Assembly: GCF_029227915.1 (NCBI RefSeq) | Contig: NC_079880.1 | Location: forward strand, 9,451,501 to 9,515,500 | Reading direction: 5' to 3' | DNA length: 64,000 nt | DNA from: Hydractinia symbiolongicarpus | Taxonomy: Eukaryota; Cnidaria; Hydrozoa; Anthoathecata; Hydractiniidae | Shown: positions 1 through 11,317 of the stretch, piece after piece | Numbering within the stretch: the stretch's first letter is position 1 | Layout of the letters: each line of letters opens with the position of its first letter | Translations under genes and position numbers: made by a program | The notes under the pieces: generated by a model | What the model was told of the DNA's origin: nothing | The model's database searches: none | Seen by the model: only the letters and a program-made list of their open reading frames with translations

Positions 1-59
1 TTGAATTGCTTTAATATTTATTGTTTAGTGTTGTGTTCTGTCGCTGTTGTATTTTTCTG

Positions 60-214
60 CCTTTTACGGTCAATGTTTTTAGGAAATCCTTGCAAAAAGG
101 GGGATTTTGCTTTTTCGAAAAATCTCTAGAGGGTTGCAACCTCTAACTATAGTAGAAGCAGCTGTCATTAGACAAGAATTATCATTACAGCTAGCTGTTT
201 TGTCACCTCATTAT
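60..214 (+). repeat. R' repeat (hairpin-bearing ~150-bp repeat), copy 1
   Basis: Non-coding repeat found four times in the window (also near 14,640, 41,795 and 45,022). Each copy has a purine-rich start, a short hairpin in which CTAGAGG faces CCTCTAG, and a T-rich end. It is a diverged relative of the R repeat that lies next to the USP/LINE units. No A or B box is clear. Function unknown; it may be part of an element's untranslated region. Confidence 0.6.
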
Positions 215-418
215 CACTGTGTGGGCCGTTGGATGTTGCCGGGAGTTGTCTAGTAGAGCGCGGGCCCTAATTGGGTCTGCGTCGTTCAAAATGAGCATTA
301 AATACTCTAGGACTCTCCATCTAAGCCATGGCCCCTCCTGGAAATAACAGACAGGGTATATCCCTCGATATTTGTGAGGCTAGCCATGTGAAATATGCAC
401 ATCTATCTATCTATCTAT
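215..418 (+). repeat. tRNA-derived SINE, 5'-truncated copy
   Basis: About 200 bp nearly identical, in opposite orientation, to the body and tail of the SINE at 5294..5645. It ends in a CTAT microsatellite tail, the usual 3' end of this kind of SINE. The tRNA-like head is missing, so this copy is 5'-truncated. Confidence 0.7.
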
Positions 419-889
419 GGTATTGTCCCTCGTGTCGAAAGGCCAGAAAACAAAAGGTATCTCAACACAGTCAGTGACATGACTATAAACGTCAAACCGG
501 CTATTTTTATAGCCACATCTGTCTAGGTTAAAATGACTGCTGCGGGAGAGTTTGTTTTCACTACAGTAAATCGCGCATGCACAGAAAATTACCGTCAGTG
601 ATTAACCCGGATCCAAGAATGAGCCCATAATCTACACTCGTCAAAAGAAAGTCCAGTCTTAGACGAAGTGTGTGTAATGATAATACTTGGGTAGCAATTG
701 TGTAGAGGATTACTTAGATTGTGGACTATTAAATGTAATTTGGGTGCGGTAGCCTCAGGCAACCAAATCAAAGCCTCTTCTGTGAGAGTTTGACTGCAAA
801 AAGTCCGTATTTCCCGTGCCTGTTCTGCTACACGATTTTGTGTATTACTGATCTGCATCATTGTCGTCCTGTTATCGCCCGCGTTTTAC
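419..889. other. No recognised gene; flank of the Kolobok-like insertion
   Basis: An 88-codon open frame (595..861, minus) is present, but I see no known domain in it. It is cut off by the start of the transposon, so it may be the remnant of an older element. Confidence 0.4.
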
Positions 890-1180
890 TTAAAGGGGCA
901 CTCCAGTGAAAAAAAAATATTTGAAAAAAATGTTATTTTTATAAGACAATACATAAATATGTCAAAATAAACCTTTTACAATCGTTAAAAATCTTTATTT
1001 ATACCTTAATCGCGTCCGTAAACATCTTCAATTTCAAATAAATTTGCAAGGTCGCGTAAAGTCGAGAGGACTAGGTCCGAATAAATTAGCATACGTCACA
1101 TCGTGCAAAAAGTCCGTGAGCTCAGCAGCACGCCTTCTAAAAGTTTTGTTTACTTACTGTTTACATTGTTCGTTGATAAG

Positions 1181-2226
1181 ATGTCTTGTAATAATGACGA
1201 AGAATATAACTTAGAAAGCTCAGAATCGGATAATTCTCTTCATGAAAAAGACTTTACAAAGCTACAGCCATACGAATTTGAACCTCTTGTGTCTGACGAG
1301 GAAGAAGTTAGTAACGGTGTAGAAAATGACGAGGTTTCTTTTACTGATGCAGAGCCACGTACGGGTAATGCAAATTGGTGTGAATGTGGAAATTGTTGAG
1401 CAATGGAAACCGATACTGAAAGCGTGTGCTGTGTCGAGTCAAACGAAATTCCTGATGAGTTTTTCCAAGGTAGGTAGGATATATACTGCAAATATAATTT
1501 TTTTCTAAGCGAAATTTTCCTTTTTAAACAAATAAAAAATATATTTCATCGCTTTTCTTTTACATTCTTTTCGTCAAAAACTTTATCTTTTGCTTCAATA
1601 AAATAATCTTTCATCACTTTTTTTTTACTTCACAAGCCAATTTATTTTTATTTCACGGTTCAACAATCTAATTCCTCCGCATGCGCTTTTTTTTGCACAC
1701 AAATGCAAAGAAATCTTATGTAATGTTACATTTTCTCCGTGATGGAGAACATTGAAATGCGTGATCGAAAGATCGAATAAGGTTCGTGTGGAAATGATAA
1801 GTTAGTAAAACGGGGGTATAAATATTGTATAATTGAAAATCACTCTTATCATAGGTCATAAATGCGTTACAGAAGCTGCTGATTTTCAAGTGGTTGTTTT
1901 GACAAAAGCTGTTTTAGAAACTGCGTTATCTGCATTGCATGATTTGAGAGGAGACACTTTAGAATTAAAAAATGAGTAAGTAGCTCAACCTCGTTTCCAA
2001 GCCCTTCTTTTGTCCGAGAAAAAGAAGGTAAAAAACTGACAATAATGCCTCCCTTATTTTTCTATATAGATCTTATCGTTACGCTGGTTATAAACAGTTC
2101 ACTTGGTGGATACACAGTCGATTGGGAAAAGGGGTGAGAAGAGTGATTCCTTCTTGTGTAGTATGGGCAATTCGAAGAAAATATCCGGCAGAAGATGAAA
2201 AATATGTTTTATTCAAAGAAAGTTGA
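1181..2226 (+). pseudogene. P2X7 C-terminal-like zinc-domain protein, three exons
   Basis: Exons 1181-1469, 1855-1975 and 2070-2226 join in phase to 189 codons, using GTAGGT and GTAAGT donors and AG acceptors. Visible features: an acidic N-terminus, then WCECGNC and ESVCC cysteine clusters, then YRYAGYKQFTWW and IPSCVVWAIR. This is the pattern of the P2X purinoceptor 7 C-terminal-like domain, a zinc-binding module widespread in cnidarian genomes. There is no channel part. A TGA at 1397-1399, just after WCECGNC, interrupts the frame, so this copy is probably broken. The gene converges on the THAP transposase inside the same element, suggesting an accessory protein of the transposon. Confidence 0.75.
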
Positions 2227-2249
2227 ATAAAAATAAAAAAATAAAAAAG

Positions 2250-4914
2250 TCACGTTTTAAATCTTGTCCTGATGGCTTTAATGGCATCGCTTTTGTCGGG
2301 TTTTTCAACCTCTGTTATTCTTTCAGCAATTTCTCCTGTTTGTGGTAACTTATCTTTTTCGTTGTCGATTGGTTCCAAAGTAGCCGTCATTAATTCTGCT
2401 AAATACGCCTTTTCTTTCTTCTCGGTAATTTTTTTTACGACCCAGGATTGTGTTACTCGTGAAAAGACTTGTTTATAGCGGAGTACTCCTTTTTTGGTAA
2501 CAGCCTGTTCACAATTAGTCCCCGAGTTAAAATCAAGGACAGCCAGCTGCGTGCGCGCGATCATACCTTCCATGCTGAAATGAATACGTTTCGGGCAATA
2601 TTTGGTAAGCAAAGAATGGAATACCTCTAGGCTTCCCGTATGGCAAAAGTGCGCCAAATAGTTCATGTCGGCAAGAGTTTTTTTATTTTGCACAATAGTC
2701 TCCATTGCTTCATATGCAGGTGAATTCAACTTTAACCATTTGCGTTGCTGGTCTAATGTGGGGTGCGCACATTCATGGAAATATTCATTGCCTTGCCAAG
2801 AGTGGATTCCACGAATATGATAAAGAATGCTAAGCCACCTTTCACGTAAAACGTTTTCATTTTTGTCGCATGAAGCGCAGCACCACCATAAATGATTTAT
2901 AATGGATTTGATCCAAGGTATCAGCTCAAGACATTCTTTGCGCTTCGCAGCAGCAGTCAAGCTTTTTTTCAAGCTTTTTCCAAAGTGCCAAACGTCGAAC
3001 TGGTGGTTTATCTCAGGATGTTCTTTCTTCATGAATGCGCGGATTTGAACATGGCGATCTGTTGTTAATGCTGAAACTGTCACTTTGTGGTCACGCAGCT
3101 TATTTAGTAGCGTTACTAATCCCCACTTCTCCATTCGACTAGAATTCCCTGCAGTTCTAACATGAACAACTTGAAAGTCGATGATTTTATTGATGTCTAC
3201 GCTCATTAGAGTGTACGTACCATACTTTGCACTGTAACCTGGAGAGTCACTTCGCCCATCACCAATCAAATTCCCTTCTTTCGCAGCGCACTCAGAATAA
3301 ATGTTATTTCGATATTTTTTATAAAAAGTGTTTAATTTTGGAAAAAGAACGGACCTTTGAATATCATAGAAGGTGGACTTAGAGATAAACTGAAGCCTCA
3401 AAATACTCATCATTTCGGCAATGCGGGCGTATGTGTTTCCGGAATACAATATGGCTGCAGAAAGTAATAAGTTCCCTGCTGCTCTTCCATTTACGATAGG
3501 TTGAGACTGCCAGCTGAAAACATGTTTATTTGGACAAATACTAGTAACAATGATAAGAGTTCCACGTTTTACCACACGAGTAATGCACGTTTTTTGTAAA
3601 CACGTGAAACAAACTTGAAATAATGTCAACAGACAAGACCAGAAAACAAGAAATTGTGCGTCGCTTTTGAGCCCTGGGTTACATTCAGCAGTGTCAAAAG
3701 ACTCTTCTTCGCTGATATTTTCATCATAACTGTCGTCGATGTGAATTTGTAATTGCGGTGAGTATAAAGAATCATCAGAAGGGCACTCATCACCAGAGAC
3801 GATATCATGATCACTTTCCATATTTGCATTCAGCAAGAATGTCACGTCAGCTTGCGGAGGAAAGGATAGGTCGGTGTTAGTAGACTTACATCGTCCGTGC
3901 GGAAGAGTAAATTTCACTTTTAAAACATCCTTCGTTGGTTGTATCTCAGGATGAATTGCCTCTAAGGGATCACATTGTGTTCTAACGGACCTGGTAAAAG
4001 TATTGGCACCAACCGATTTCTCTACCGTTTCCACAATTGCACTAACGCCTTGTTCCTTAACCAATGAAATTATTTCTTGTTCAGCGTATACTTCAAGGTC
4101 AACATCATCCTCCACACTTAAAGCCTTTGCAACACACTAGAAAAAAAATGATCAGAATAACTTCCAAGAAAAAAGACAGGCACAACTCACATTTTGGCAA
4201 TAGCATAAATTTTAAAAACACACTTGTTTTTTAGCGAAAGTTTCCAATCTTTTTGATGTCGATTCTCTTGAATTTTCAGGCTTACTAAAAGAAAAAATTG
4301 TTGGAACAGCATCCTCGGTCAGCTGTCTCTTTCTTTTGATACCAGTAAGTTCAGCCTAAATAAACAAAGATTAGAAGTAGCGCCGATGAAATGATGCTAA
4401 TAAAATGGGCACATTTACCCCCTGAAAATATTCGGCAGGTCCTTCCATCAAAAAGCTTCTTTTTTGAAAAACAAAGAATAGAAACTTACGAGCGCTACGA
4501 AAGATACATGTCTAACTAGATAACTTTGTATTGGAAATTGGTATAATGTTCTTTTATAATATAAATATGTAGAAAACGTTATTTGGTTGTGTTGTGGATA
4601 TAAGTACAAATAATGAAATGAAGAAGAAATGAGAAACTTTGATCGCGTTGACTAGCTAAAATGGCATTTTTACGAAGTGGCAATATTTTAATATGGAAGA
4701 TTATTACCTGGAGATCCCTTTTAAAAGAACTATCTGTGAAGTGCGACGAACAAATATAAAAACTTCGATCGCTTGGTAGATCACCTGTACGACGTATTTT
4801 GTTTAGCCATTTTTGTCTGAGTTCTTTCTTTTTCACAGACGGGATTCTGTGAAAACTGACTTCTTTACACTTTTCTGATCGATTGGTACATCCAAACGCA
4901 GAGCAACTAACCAT
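2250..4914 (-). CDS. THAP-domain transposase of the Kolobok-like element, spliced
   Basis: Exon 1 (4914 to about 4708) encodes a THAP zinc finger: CSAFGCTNR, a WLNKIRR segment and CSSHF give the C2CH pattern, and a GTAATA donor follows. A short exon may lie near 4437-4463. Another near 4334-4230 contains AVPTIF, common after THAP domains. The last exon (about 4136-2250) is one open frame of about 620 codons. Its C-terminal half looks like a DDE/RNase H-type transposase core, with acidic candidates in GDGRSD, TTDRH and QFDVWH and a later helical, Cys/His-containing segment. It would bind the element's ends and catalyse cut-and-paste transposition. The exact small exons are inferred. Confidence 0.7.
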
Positions 4915-5293
4915 TTTTTTAAGATTTAAACGTAATTTACATACAAAAAGCGATTTAAATGTAAGCCAGAGGTCTTAACATGAACGTTCTCTGCGCTCGC
5001 TTAAACTTTCTGCACGATGTGATGTCATTGTTTATAATCGGGTCCAGTCCTAAATGAAATCGCGCCTGTCTGTTTTTTTATAAGAAAAAAATTGAATATG
5101 CGAAGGCTAGTACAACGATTTTAAATAAGGAAAACAAGTGAAGTAAGTTTTTTTTGATTTCTTATGCTTTTCTGAGTACGTATAAAACAAAAAAGAAAAA
5201 AGTGATTTTTACTGGAGTTCCCCTTTAACCCAGTGAAACACACCTGAATGAATAATTTTTTTATTTGTAATAAAGCCATAAACGTGTCCCATC

Positions 5294-5645
5294 AATAGAT
5301 AGATAGATAGATGTGCATATTTTACATGGCTAGCCTCACAAATATCGAGGGATATACCCTGTCTATTATTTCCAGGAGGGGCCATGGCTTAGATGGAGAG
5401 TCCTAGAGTATTTAATGCTCATTTTGATCTACGCAGACCCAATTAGTAGGGCCCACTACTAGACAACTCCCGGCAACATCCAACGGCCCACACAGTGTGC
5501 CATCTCCCCAATTTCCCTCACATGGCTTGGGTTAACCCGGGGCTATGGTAACATTTACTCGCCCATGTTGAATCGCCGTCAAGAGGAATCGAACCCCGGT
5601 CTCCCGCACAGAGTACGAAAGCTATAACCACTAATCTACGGCTCC
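5294..5645 (-). repeat. tRNA-derived SINE, full-length-looking copy
   Basis: On the minus strand the repeat starts with a tRNA-like head: GGAGCCG, an A-box-like TAGATTAGTGG and a perfect B box GGTTCGATTCC, as used by RNA polymerase III. A conserved body of about 200 bp follows and it ends in a CTAT tail. The acceptor stem does not close well, so this is a SINE head rather than a working tRNA. Confidence 0.75.
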
Positions 5646-5654
5646 ACAAATAGG

Positions 5655-5770
5655 TAAGCATTCTGACCGGAAACTTATATTAGATTTTGTGGAGGACAAT
5701 GAGGAAGACTTTTATTATGCTCAAGCCGTTTAGCTTCATGTCCAGGATAACTGGACTAAGTGGTGCTTGT
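5655..5770 (+). pseudogene. Fragment of the REL-type LINE ORF
   Basis: Translation contains DFVEDNEEDFYYAQAV and NWTKWC, closely matching residues 31-58 of the LINE ORF at 9723. It has an internal stop and runs directly into an R repeat at 5775, as the larger LINE copy also does. Confidence 0.7.
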
Positions 5771-5774
5771 TTAT

Positions 5775-5891
5775 TTTAAAGGCATGTTCTCTAGAAGAGT
5801 ACAACCTCTAGCTTTTTTCCAAAGACCTAACAGGTTGAGTTCATCATTGCGGAGCTTGCCACCTCTTTGTAGATTATTTTCTTATCTCTAC
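5775..5891 (+). repeat. R repeat, copy 1
   Basis: A ~120-bp repeat with a CTCTAG/CTAGAG hairpin, a constant CCAAAGACCTAACAGG segment and an end TTATTTTCT. Other copies: 11318, 12405, 17640, 36070 and 43577. In the best-preserved context its last ~35 bp can be read as a Cys-containing part of the USP domain. Confidence 0.65.
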
Positions 5892-6719
5892 TATCTTTCT
5901 TGCAAGGACAAAAGTTGACCCTAACCAAAACAAAAGATATAAAGGGTTTTTTCCCGCACATATTCACAAAAAACTAAAGTCATGCCAAATTGCGAAACTG
6001 AATATAAAATAAGGTTTCCAAAGTGTCATAGTTTATTGCTGATTATTCAGAAGACTTTGTAATAGCACAACTTGTCCACCATCAGGCCGAAAATGCACTT
6101 GCTGGTGTTGTTGTGGTTAAGTGACAGCAGGTAGTGCTGTTAAAGCGGTTGCTAACGTCTCCATAGTGCGACCAAGACAATTTGTCATTTTTAACATTGA
6201 ATTACTTATGTTATTAAAAGCTGTCGATTGAGTCAAATTTGTGTGTTCTCCTGATGAAGAGTTGGTTAGTACTTCCGAATTGGCATCATCTTCATTTGAA
6301 CGCATCATCATTTCAACGCATTGCATTGTGAAAAAAAAATGTGAATAAATATACCACTTCTTTACCAAGAGTAATTTGTCAGATTCAAACCATTTCAATA
6401 TTTTTCACAGAAATTTAATTTCGAAAAAATCTTGTTGTTTTAAGACTGTTAAACTCACCTATCGAAAACACCGGAATGCAGAAAGTACTAATTCTTCAGA
6501 AATATGTAAAATGTACAAAACACAATTAAAAACATACAAAACCCTTACTAGCTATATACATACAAGTGTAGCAATAAGTCTTAAAGCAAGCATAATAAAA
6601 ATCTATACGTAATATAAAGGTACTATAAATATATACAGGCTCTATAATGGTGCTTATGACTATGAGCTAAAAAAGTCCTCATTAGGGATAAATGAACTAA
6701 GAGCAAGAATCAGGAAAAA
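5892..6719. other. Unassigned stretch
   Basis: Contains one 93-codon minus-strand frame (6117..6398), Ser/Thr/Asn-rich and without a recognised domain. I see no RNA gene or terminal repeat here. Confidence 0.4.
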
Positions 6720-7234
6720 TCATATCTGAATGCGAAACTTCCATTTTAAACCAAGTGCTGGCCAATTGGAAGGGTGAACCGGGACAGAACGATAAGCATG
6801 CCGTAAGTCAACCTTGGCCATAAAGTAACCAGGCTTCAATAAGCGGGCAGCCTCGTCCAAAGTTTGAAATTTTTGTCGCTCAATATCGATGTATGAGTTA
6901 ACACCATTACCAGGCGGCATTGAACAATCGTGGATGAGGCGTATTTCAGAAGTGTCAGGCTTAGGGCACTAAGAGCACTAACAATCAGCGGCTTGGTAGC
7001 AGATATAACATAGTTTTCAGCTGCAATTTCCTCTCGTAGAACTTTTTCCACTTGAGAAGATGCAGTGGGATTAACAGAGGAGAAATAATTATGCATTTCA
7101 GGCCTGCTGTCCTTAGGAAGAAGCTGGAATCCATTGGTAACCCCATCCAGGAGAAATTCCTGATCAGGATCACCAACCAATTCCGAAGTCCAAATACCAT
7201 GACAAAGGGGGGAGGAGAAAGAAAACTGAGATAG
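6720..7234 (-). pseudogene. Truncated reverse transcriptase of a DIRS/Ngaro-like element
   Basis: Downstream of the gag-like gene on the same strand. Frames include GDPDQEFLLDGVTNGFQLLP, then LIHDCSMPPGNGVNSY and KVDLRHAYRSVPVHPSNW, which are the first reverse transcriptase motifs in the style of tyrosine-recombinase retrotransposons. At least one frameshift lies near 6960, between the two segments. The domain is cut off at about 6720, before the YxDD motif, so no polymerase, RNase H or recombinase can be made. Confidence 0.7.
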
Positions 7235-8821
7235 TCAGTTCCCGTGCCCTCCAGGATGTGTGTGACCAGCGTGGGCCTTTCCACACGCCTGAGAACCAAT
7301 CGTACGGTTACACACATGGGAAAAACGGCATCCAGGTTTTACACATCCCTTCAGGCGATTAAAATGGCGACATATTTCTACTCCATCTGAATTATGTGTA
7401 GCAAAGGTTGGTACTACACTTTTACCGGATGAAGGTAGGCCATTGCCTGTATTACTCGACCGCAAAGGAGCTTGTTGTACTGCCCAACGTGGGATTAGCA
7501 TCACCTCATGTAAATGGCTGTTATCGAAACTCCATGGGTAACCATAAGTGTGCTGAAGAATGCGATACTCATCATCGTATTTCAGCACAGACTCCCAGGT
7601 ATATTTCCTAGCCAATTCCATAACCTTAATGGAGTGTGAAAGGAAGTCACGGAGGTCGGATGAGGTGGGGAGCCTGCTCGTCATTAAAAGTTCATAAAAA
7701 ATTCGTAAATTTGCAATAGAAAATTGTTCTACAGAGATACTTTCAGGTCTAGGCTTTTTCTCTCCAATGGAGAGGACAAGTTTAGTATTTTGACCAGAGT
7801 CCGAACTGATAATTTTTTCTTCGTCAACAGGACGCAAACGAGAAACATAGTCAATGATTCGTAGCGGCTTATCTTGACCAGTTGAGGAAGGGCGAGACGG
7901 CCGAAGAAATAGCTCTAAACTTCGCTGTTCCTGTTCCCGAAAGACTTCAGCGAGACTTCGTTGTTGAGACGCAAATTGATGACCAAGTTGTGGCTGTGTT
8001 TGTGTTTGAGGCACAGTCGCTTTTTCGGGGAAATTTGAAATCCTAGGCTGGAGCAAAGTGGACATCGCATGATCTCCTCCTTGCAAAATATTTTGCATGA
8101 CGGTAGCATGATGAGTTGGGGATTCCCGACGATGGAGATCAATGTTATCGTTGCTCTGTTCCGAGCCTGATGTGTTGCTCCGTTCTGATGCTGTTGATGG
8201 AGGCAGTGCGGTGGACGATGCCCGAAGTTTTCTAAGTTGGGCTTCTCGTGCTGCTATCTCACGTCGAAGAGTAACTTCTTCGGCAGCGATCAATTCTCTG
8301 ATAGTCTGCTCCTCCCTTTCCAAGGAGGCCAATTGCTGACGAAGCTGTGCAACCTGTGTGTTATTACCTGCTTTGTTAGCAGAATTGGGGCTGGTAGTAG
8401 TGTTCTCTGATTGAGAAACTATGTCACCTGTGGGCTTTTTCTTTTTCTTTGATCCCAACTGCAGAAATTCAGTTGGTCTTCCCAAACAGTGGATAAAGGG
8501 GTGACCAAAATCATGGGTTGCATGGGGTTAACGACAGGTTGGGCAACGGGATCTCCTTCTGGTTTCCTCATCAACGACCACAGCAGCTAGATCTGGTGTC
8601 TGTTCAGTGTCGGAGTGCTGAGGGGTAACTGTAGGAGTAACTAAGGTAGCCAGAAGGAACCATAGCCAATGTTGTTGGAGAAACATGACCAAAGGCAAAT
8701 AAATTAATGGAGATATATATAATATAAAATGTAAGAAGCTTGATACTGTAACATACGATAAGTGATTGCTGTGTACAACTGCTGAAAAGGCTGAAGAACT
8801 GAAAAGGAAGATGCTATGCAC
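7235..8821 (-). pseudogene. Gag-like protein of a DIRS/Ngaro-like retrotransposon
   Basis: The main frame (8485 to 7235, 416 codons) has a lysine patch, a Gln/Glu/Arg-rich coiled coil at about residues 45-95, a Ser/Pro-rich linker, a helical region and a C-terminal CCCH-type finger: CRHFNRLKGCVKPGCRFSH, then Cys/His pairs. This layout is usual for gag proteins of tyrosine-recombinase retrotransposons, which bind element RNA. The same frame continues upstream to 8821, interrupted by one TAA at 8528-8530 next to a CPTC motif. The upstream part is hydrophobic, so the true start may lie between 8485 and 8821. It precedes the truncated RT on the same strand. Confidence 0.7.
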
Positions 8822-9099
8822 ATGGCTCTTTTATACCACCTTGCAATGCATCATGGAATGCCAAGGGGGATGTCCCTGAGCACATGGTGAAGTGAGACAG
8901 TTGGATTGCCATTGTAAAGAATTACTATTCTGGGCTGTACAGCAAATCATTCTCCAAATCTGCTCTTAGCAATTGGCTCCAGCACTTAAGGGGCATCTTC
9001 GCTGGCTGCACCCTATCTATCGTCTTGTTTTATTAGGCATATATGTTATTTTGGAGTATACGCTGGCAACATCTGTGTCATGCTACATCACCTCTAACA
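8822..9099. other. Spacer between DIRS-like and LINE remnants
   Basis: No gene seen. It probably holds the upstream region of the DIRS-like element (read on the minus strand) and the 5' truncation point of the LINE. Confidence 0.35.
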
Positions 9100-9113
9100 G
9101 AGTATTCTTACCT

Positions 9114-9722
9114 TTAATAAGGGCTTTTATCTCTCTTGGACGACATAAACATCATGTCTTCGTCTGTTGCTGCAACACAAGTACTCCTTAACAGGTGCAC
9201 CACAGCTCTAAGGTGGGCCAATATGACATTTTGCGCTGAAAAATCCCGTAGTTTTGTGATCATCAAGGGAAGATCTATCCATAGCACCCCTTTCAGTGTA
9301 AGTAGCCCTGAAAACGACATTGATTTCTCACAGTATAGTAAACTTCTCACAGTATAGTAAACATACCCGTTTTTGCAATAGCAAAAACAGGTATGTTTCC
9401 ATCAATACACAGGCTGCGTTCATAATTGTTCTTTGGTGTGGTTTGGCCTTCAAGAAGAAGCAGCAGTTCTTTCCAAGCGATTGACTCACATCATTCAATT
9501 TCCAACATTTCCTTATATTCCCGGACATCGCCTTGTCCTCTTCCCCTAAAAAGTCTTGCATGTGTTCTCAAATCTGCCAAAATCAGTGGACATCTGTTAC
9601 TAAGAGATTCTGTCGACCCTTGTGTGTCTAAGTGCGTACCAGATTTGAAAGCTGGAAATTGAAAAGTTAGTGAGGCAGTTCTTTCGGCGGATAGTCAGCT
9701 AAATTTCAAAAGGATTTTAGGT
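9114..9722 (+). pseudogene. LINE reverse transcriptase, C-terminal palm and thumb, broken
   Basis: Reads LDDINIMSSS, corresponding to the catalytic (F/Y)xDD motif with the first residue altered, then RWANMTFCAEKSRSFVIIKG, typical of REL-type LINEs. After a frameshift it continues with HSISNISLYSRTSPCPLPLK (about 9,490-9,550) and a stop near 9,663, before the long downstream frame. Several frame breaks mean it cannot be translated as one enzyme. Confidence 0.7.
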
Positions 9723-11315
9723 TTGCATCAGACTGGTCGAGCTGCCTTAGGGATCTTAGACCACAAAAATATACCACCAAAAGGCACTTATGCTTACCGA
9801 AAGCTTGTTTCCAATATCATTGAAGAAAATGAAGAAGATATTTACCATGCCAGAGCTGTACAGTTGCATTTGCAAGGCAATTGGACGAAATGGTGCTCTT
9901 ATGTGAAAAATGATTTATCTTGGAGAACAATTCTTTCACTGCCACAATGTCTAACTTCCTTTTGTATAGGGGCAACCTACGACACCCTTCCCTCTCCAAC
10001 CAATCTTGTGAGATGGGGAATTGAGAAAGACAAAAGTTGCATTCTGTGCAAGAAACCATCCTCAAATGTCTCTCACATATTGGGTGCCTGTAGTCATGAT
10101 TCGGTTTTGATAGTTTTGGTTAAGGCATTAAAAGAGTTTTTGGTATCATCTGAACCTCTTAAGGTTTCCAAGTGCAACAAAATTAATTTCATTTCGGCCG
10201 GTCAATCACCATCTAAGAAGAGGCATACAAAGTGTCCAGGCCTTCTTCACCTTGCTTCCGATTGGAAAATACTGTCAGATTTAAATTCCGTTTTAGTTGT
10301 TCCACCATACACTGCAATAACACAACTACGCCCAGACGTGTTATTAATATCCAGTTCTTCCAAAACTGTAATTATGTTAGAACTGACTTGTCCATGTGAA
10401 GAGAACACGGAATATTGGCACAAACGAAAGCTTAACAAATATTCTTCACTTTGTTATGCTATGAAAAACAATGGATGGATCGTGCATTTATTTGCCATTG
10501 AGGTGGGTGCAAGGGGTTTCTGTTCAGAATTAGTAAGGACCTGTTTTCGTCGCCTTGGTTTCCCTAACAAGCCTTTACGTTCCCTATTAAAATCCCTAAC
10601 TTTTACCTCCATGAGTGCTTCTTTTTACATCTGGATGTCTCGAAATTCTACCACTTGGGTTGAGCCTGAAACGGCCCCAATCATTCCTGAAGTTTCTTCT
10701 GTTGCAAATATGGAATGTAAGAAATCAAAAAACCCTGAGATATCTTCCGCAAATCACACAAAATCTTGTAAAATCAAAAAACCCGAAAAACTTGCTACAA
10801 GGTCCTCCAAAACAACAGTCGCATTGCCATCTAACCCTGATTTTAGGAATAGCGGTCTAAAAAACTTGGGAAACACATGTTATGCAAACTCCATCTTACA
10901 ATGTTTTTATAACCTTCCAAAAGTTAAAGAAGCTATTTCTGTCAGCAAAAAAACCTCAAAATTAGGCGAAGCATTTGTAGGTGTTCTTCAAAGTTTTGCT
11001 GTTTCTAGAAGTCCAGTTGATCCCTACCATTTATTGCGTGCTATGAAACATCATATCTCAGCTGCGAAGGGAAGTGCATTTAATATCTTTGCTCAGCACG
11101 ACGTCCCCGAGGTTCTCGAATATCTCCTACCTGGTCTGTCATTAGACTTTCCATTTCTTGGAAGTCTTTTTAGTATTGGCATCAAGACATCAACCACTTG
11201 CAATTCATGTCATATTACCAGCTCCTCAGAAGTTATAGCACCATGCATCCAACTTTCTCTGCACCCTACGTTACAATCTTCCTTAGATAATTTCTTCGAA
11301 AGCGAGGAGTTGTAG
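9723..11315 (+). CDS. LINE ORF C-terminus: CCHC finger, endonuclease, USP domain
   Basis: A 530-codon open frame. Residues 1-100 continue the RT connector. Residues 106-123 form a CCHC finger (CILC, then H and C). Residues 180-265 are a restriction-like endonuclease of the PD-(D/E)XK type, with RPD 203-205, E220 and K235 placed as expected; this would nick the target for target-primed reverse transcription. After a Ser/Lys-rich linker, residues 378-530 are the N-terminal half of a ubiquitin-specific protease: GLKNLGNTCYANSILQCF with catalytic Cys386, a QHDVPEVLEYLL motif at 459-470, and the zinc cysteines C493 and C496. The frame ends at an R repeat, so the USP half carrying the catalytic His is separated. 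The first Met is arbitrary because the element is 5'-truncated. Confidence 0.7.
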   Translation: MHQTGRAALGILDHKNIPPKGTYAYRKLVSNIIEENEEDIYHARAVQLHLQGNWTKWCSYVKNDLSWRTILSLPQCLTSFCIGATYDTLPSPTNLVRWGIEKDKSCILCKKPSSNVSHILGACSHDSVLIVLVKALKEFLVSSEPLKVSKCNKINFISAGQSPSKKRHTKCPGLLHLASDWKILSDLNSVLVVPPYTAITQLRPDVLLISSSSKTVIMLELTCPCEENTEYWHKRKLNKYSSLCYAMKNNGWIVHLFAIEVGARGFCSELVRTCFRRLGFPNKPLRSLLKSLTFTSMSASFYIWMSRNSTTWVEPETAPIIPEVSSVANMECKKSKNPEISSANHTKSCKIKKPEKLATRSSKTTVALPSNPDFRNSGLKNLGNTCYANSILQCFYNLPKVKEAISVSKKTSKLGEAFVGVLQSFAVSRSPVDPYHLLRAMKHHISAAKGSAFNIFAQHDVPEVLEYLLPGLSLDFPFLGSLFSIGIKTSTTCNSCHITSSSEVIAPCIQLSLHPTLQSSLDNFFESEEL

Positions 11316-11317
11316 TG

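Larger units (their letters stand above)
894..5224. mobile_element. Kolobok-like DNA transposon carrying two spliced genes
   Basis: Seen: both ends are flanked by TTAA (890-893 and 5225-5228). The element begins AGGGGCACTCCAGTG and ends with the imperfect inverse, giving short terminal inverted repeats. Inside are a P2X7-like zinc protein gene (+) and a THAP-domain transposase gene (-), convergent, with stops 23 bp apart. Known: the Kolobok superfamily inserts at TTAA and encodes THAP-associated transposases. Inference: this is a Kolobok relative. The plus-strand gene has a premature stop, so the copy may not be fully active, although the long transposase exon is open. Confidence 0.75.

Noticed and set aside
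5563-5645. A possible functional tRNA gene on the minus strand
   Set aside because: B box is perfect, but the acceptor stem does not close and a SINE body and tail follow; treated as a SINE head.
215-5645. The inverted 200-bp sequences as terminal repeats of one transposon
   Set aside because: They are SINE copies; the real transposon ends, with TTAA, lie inside at 894 and 5224.
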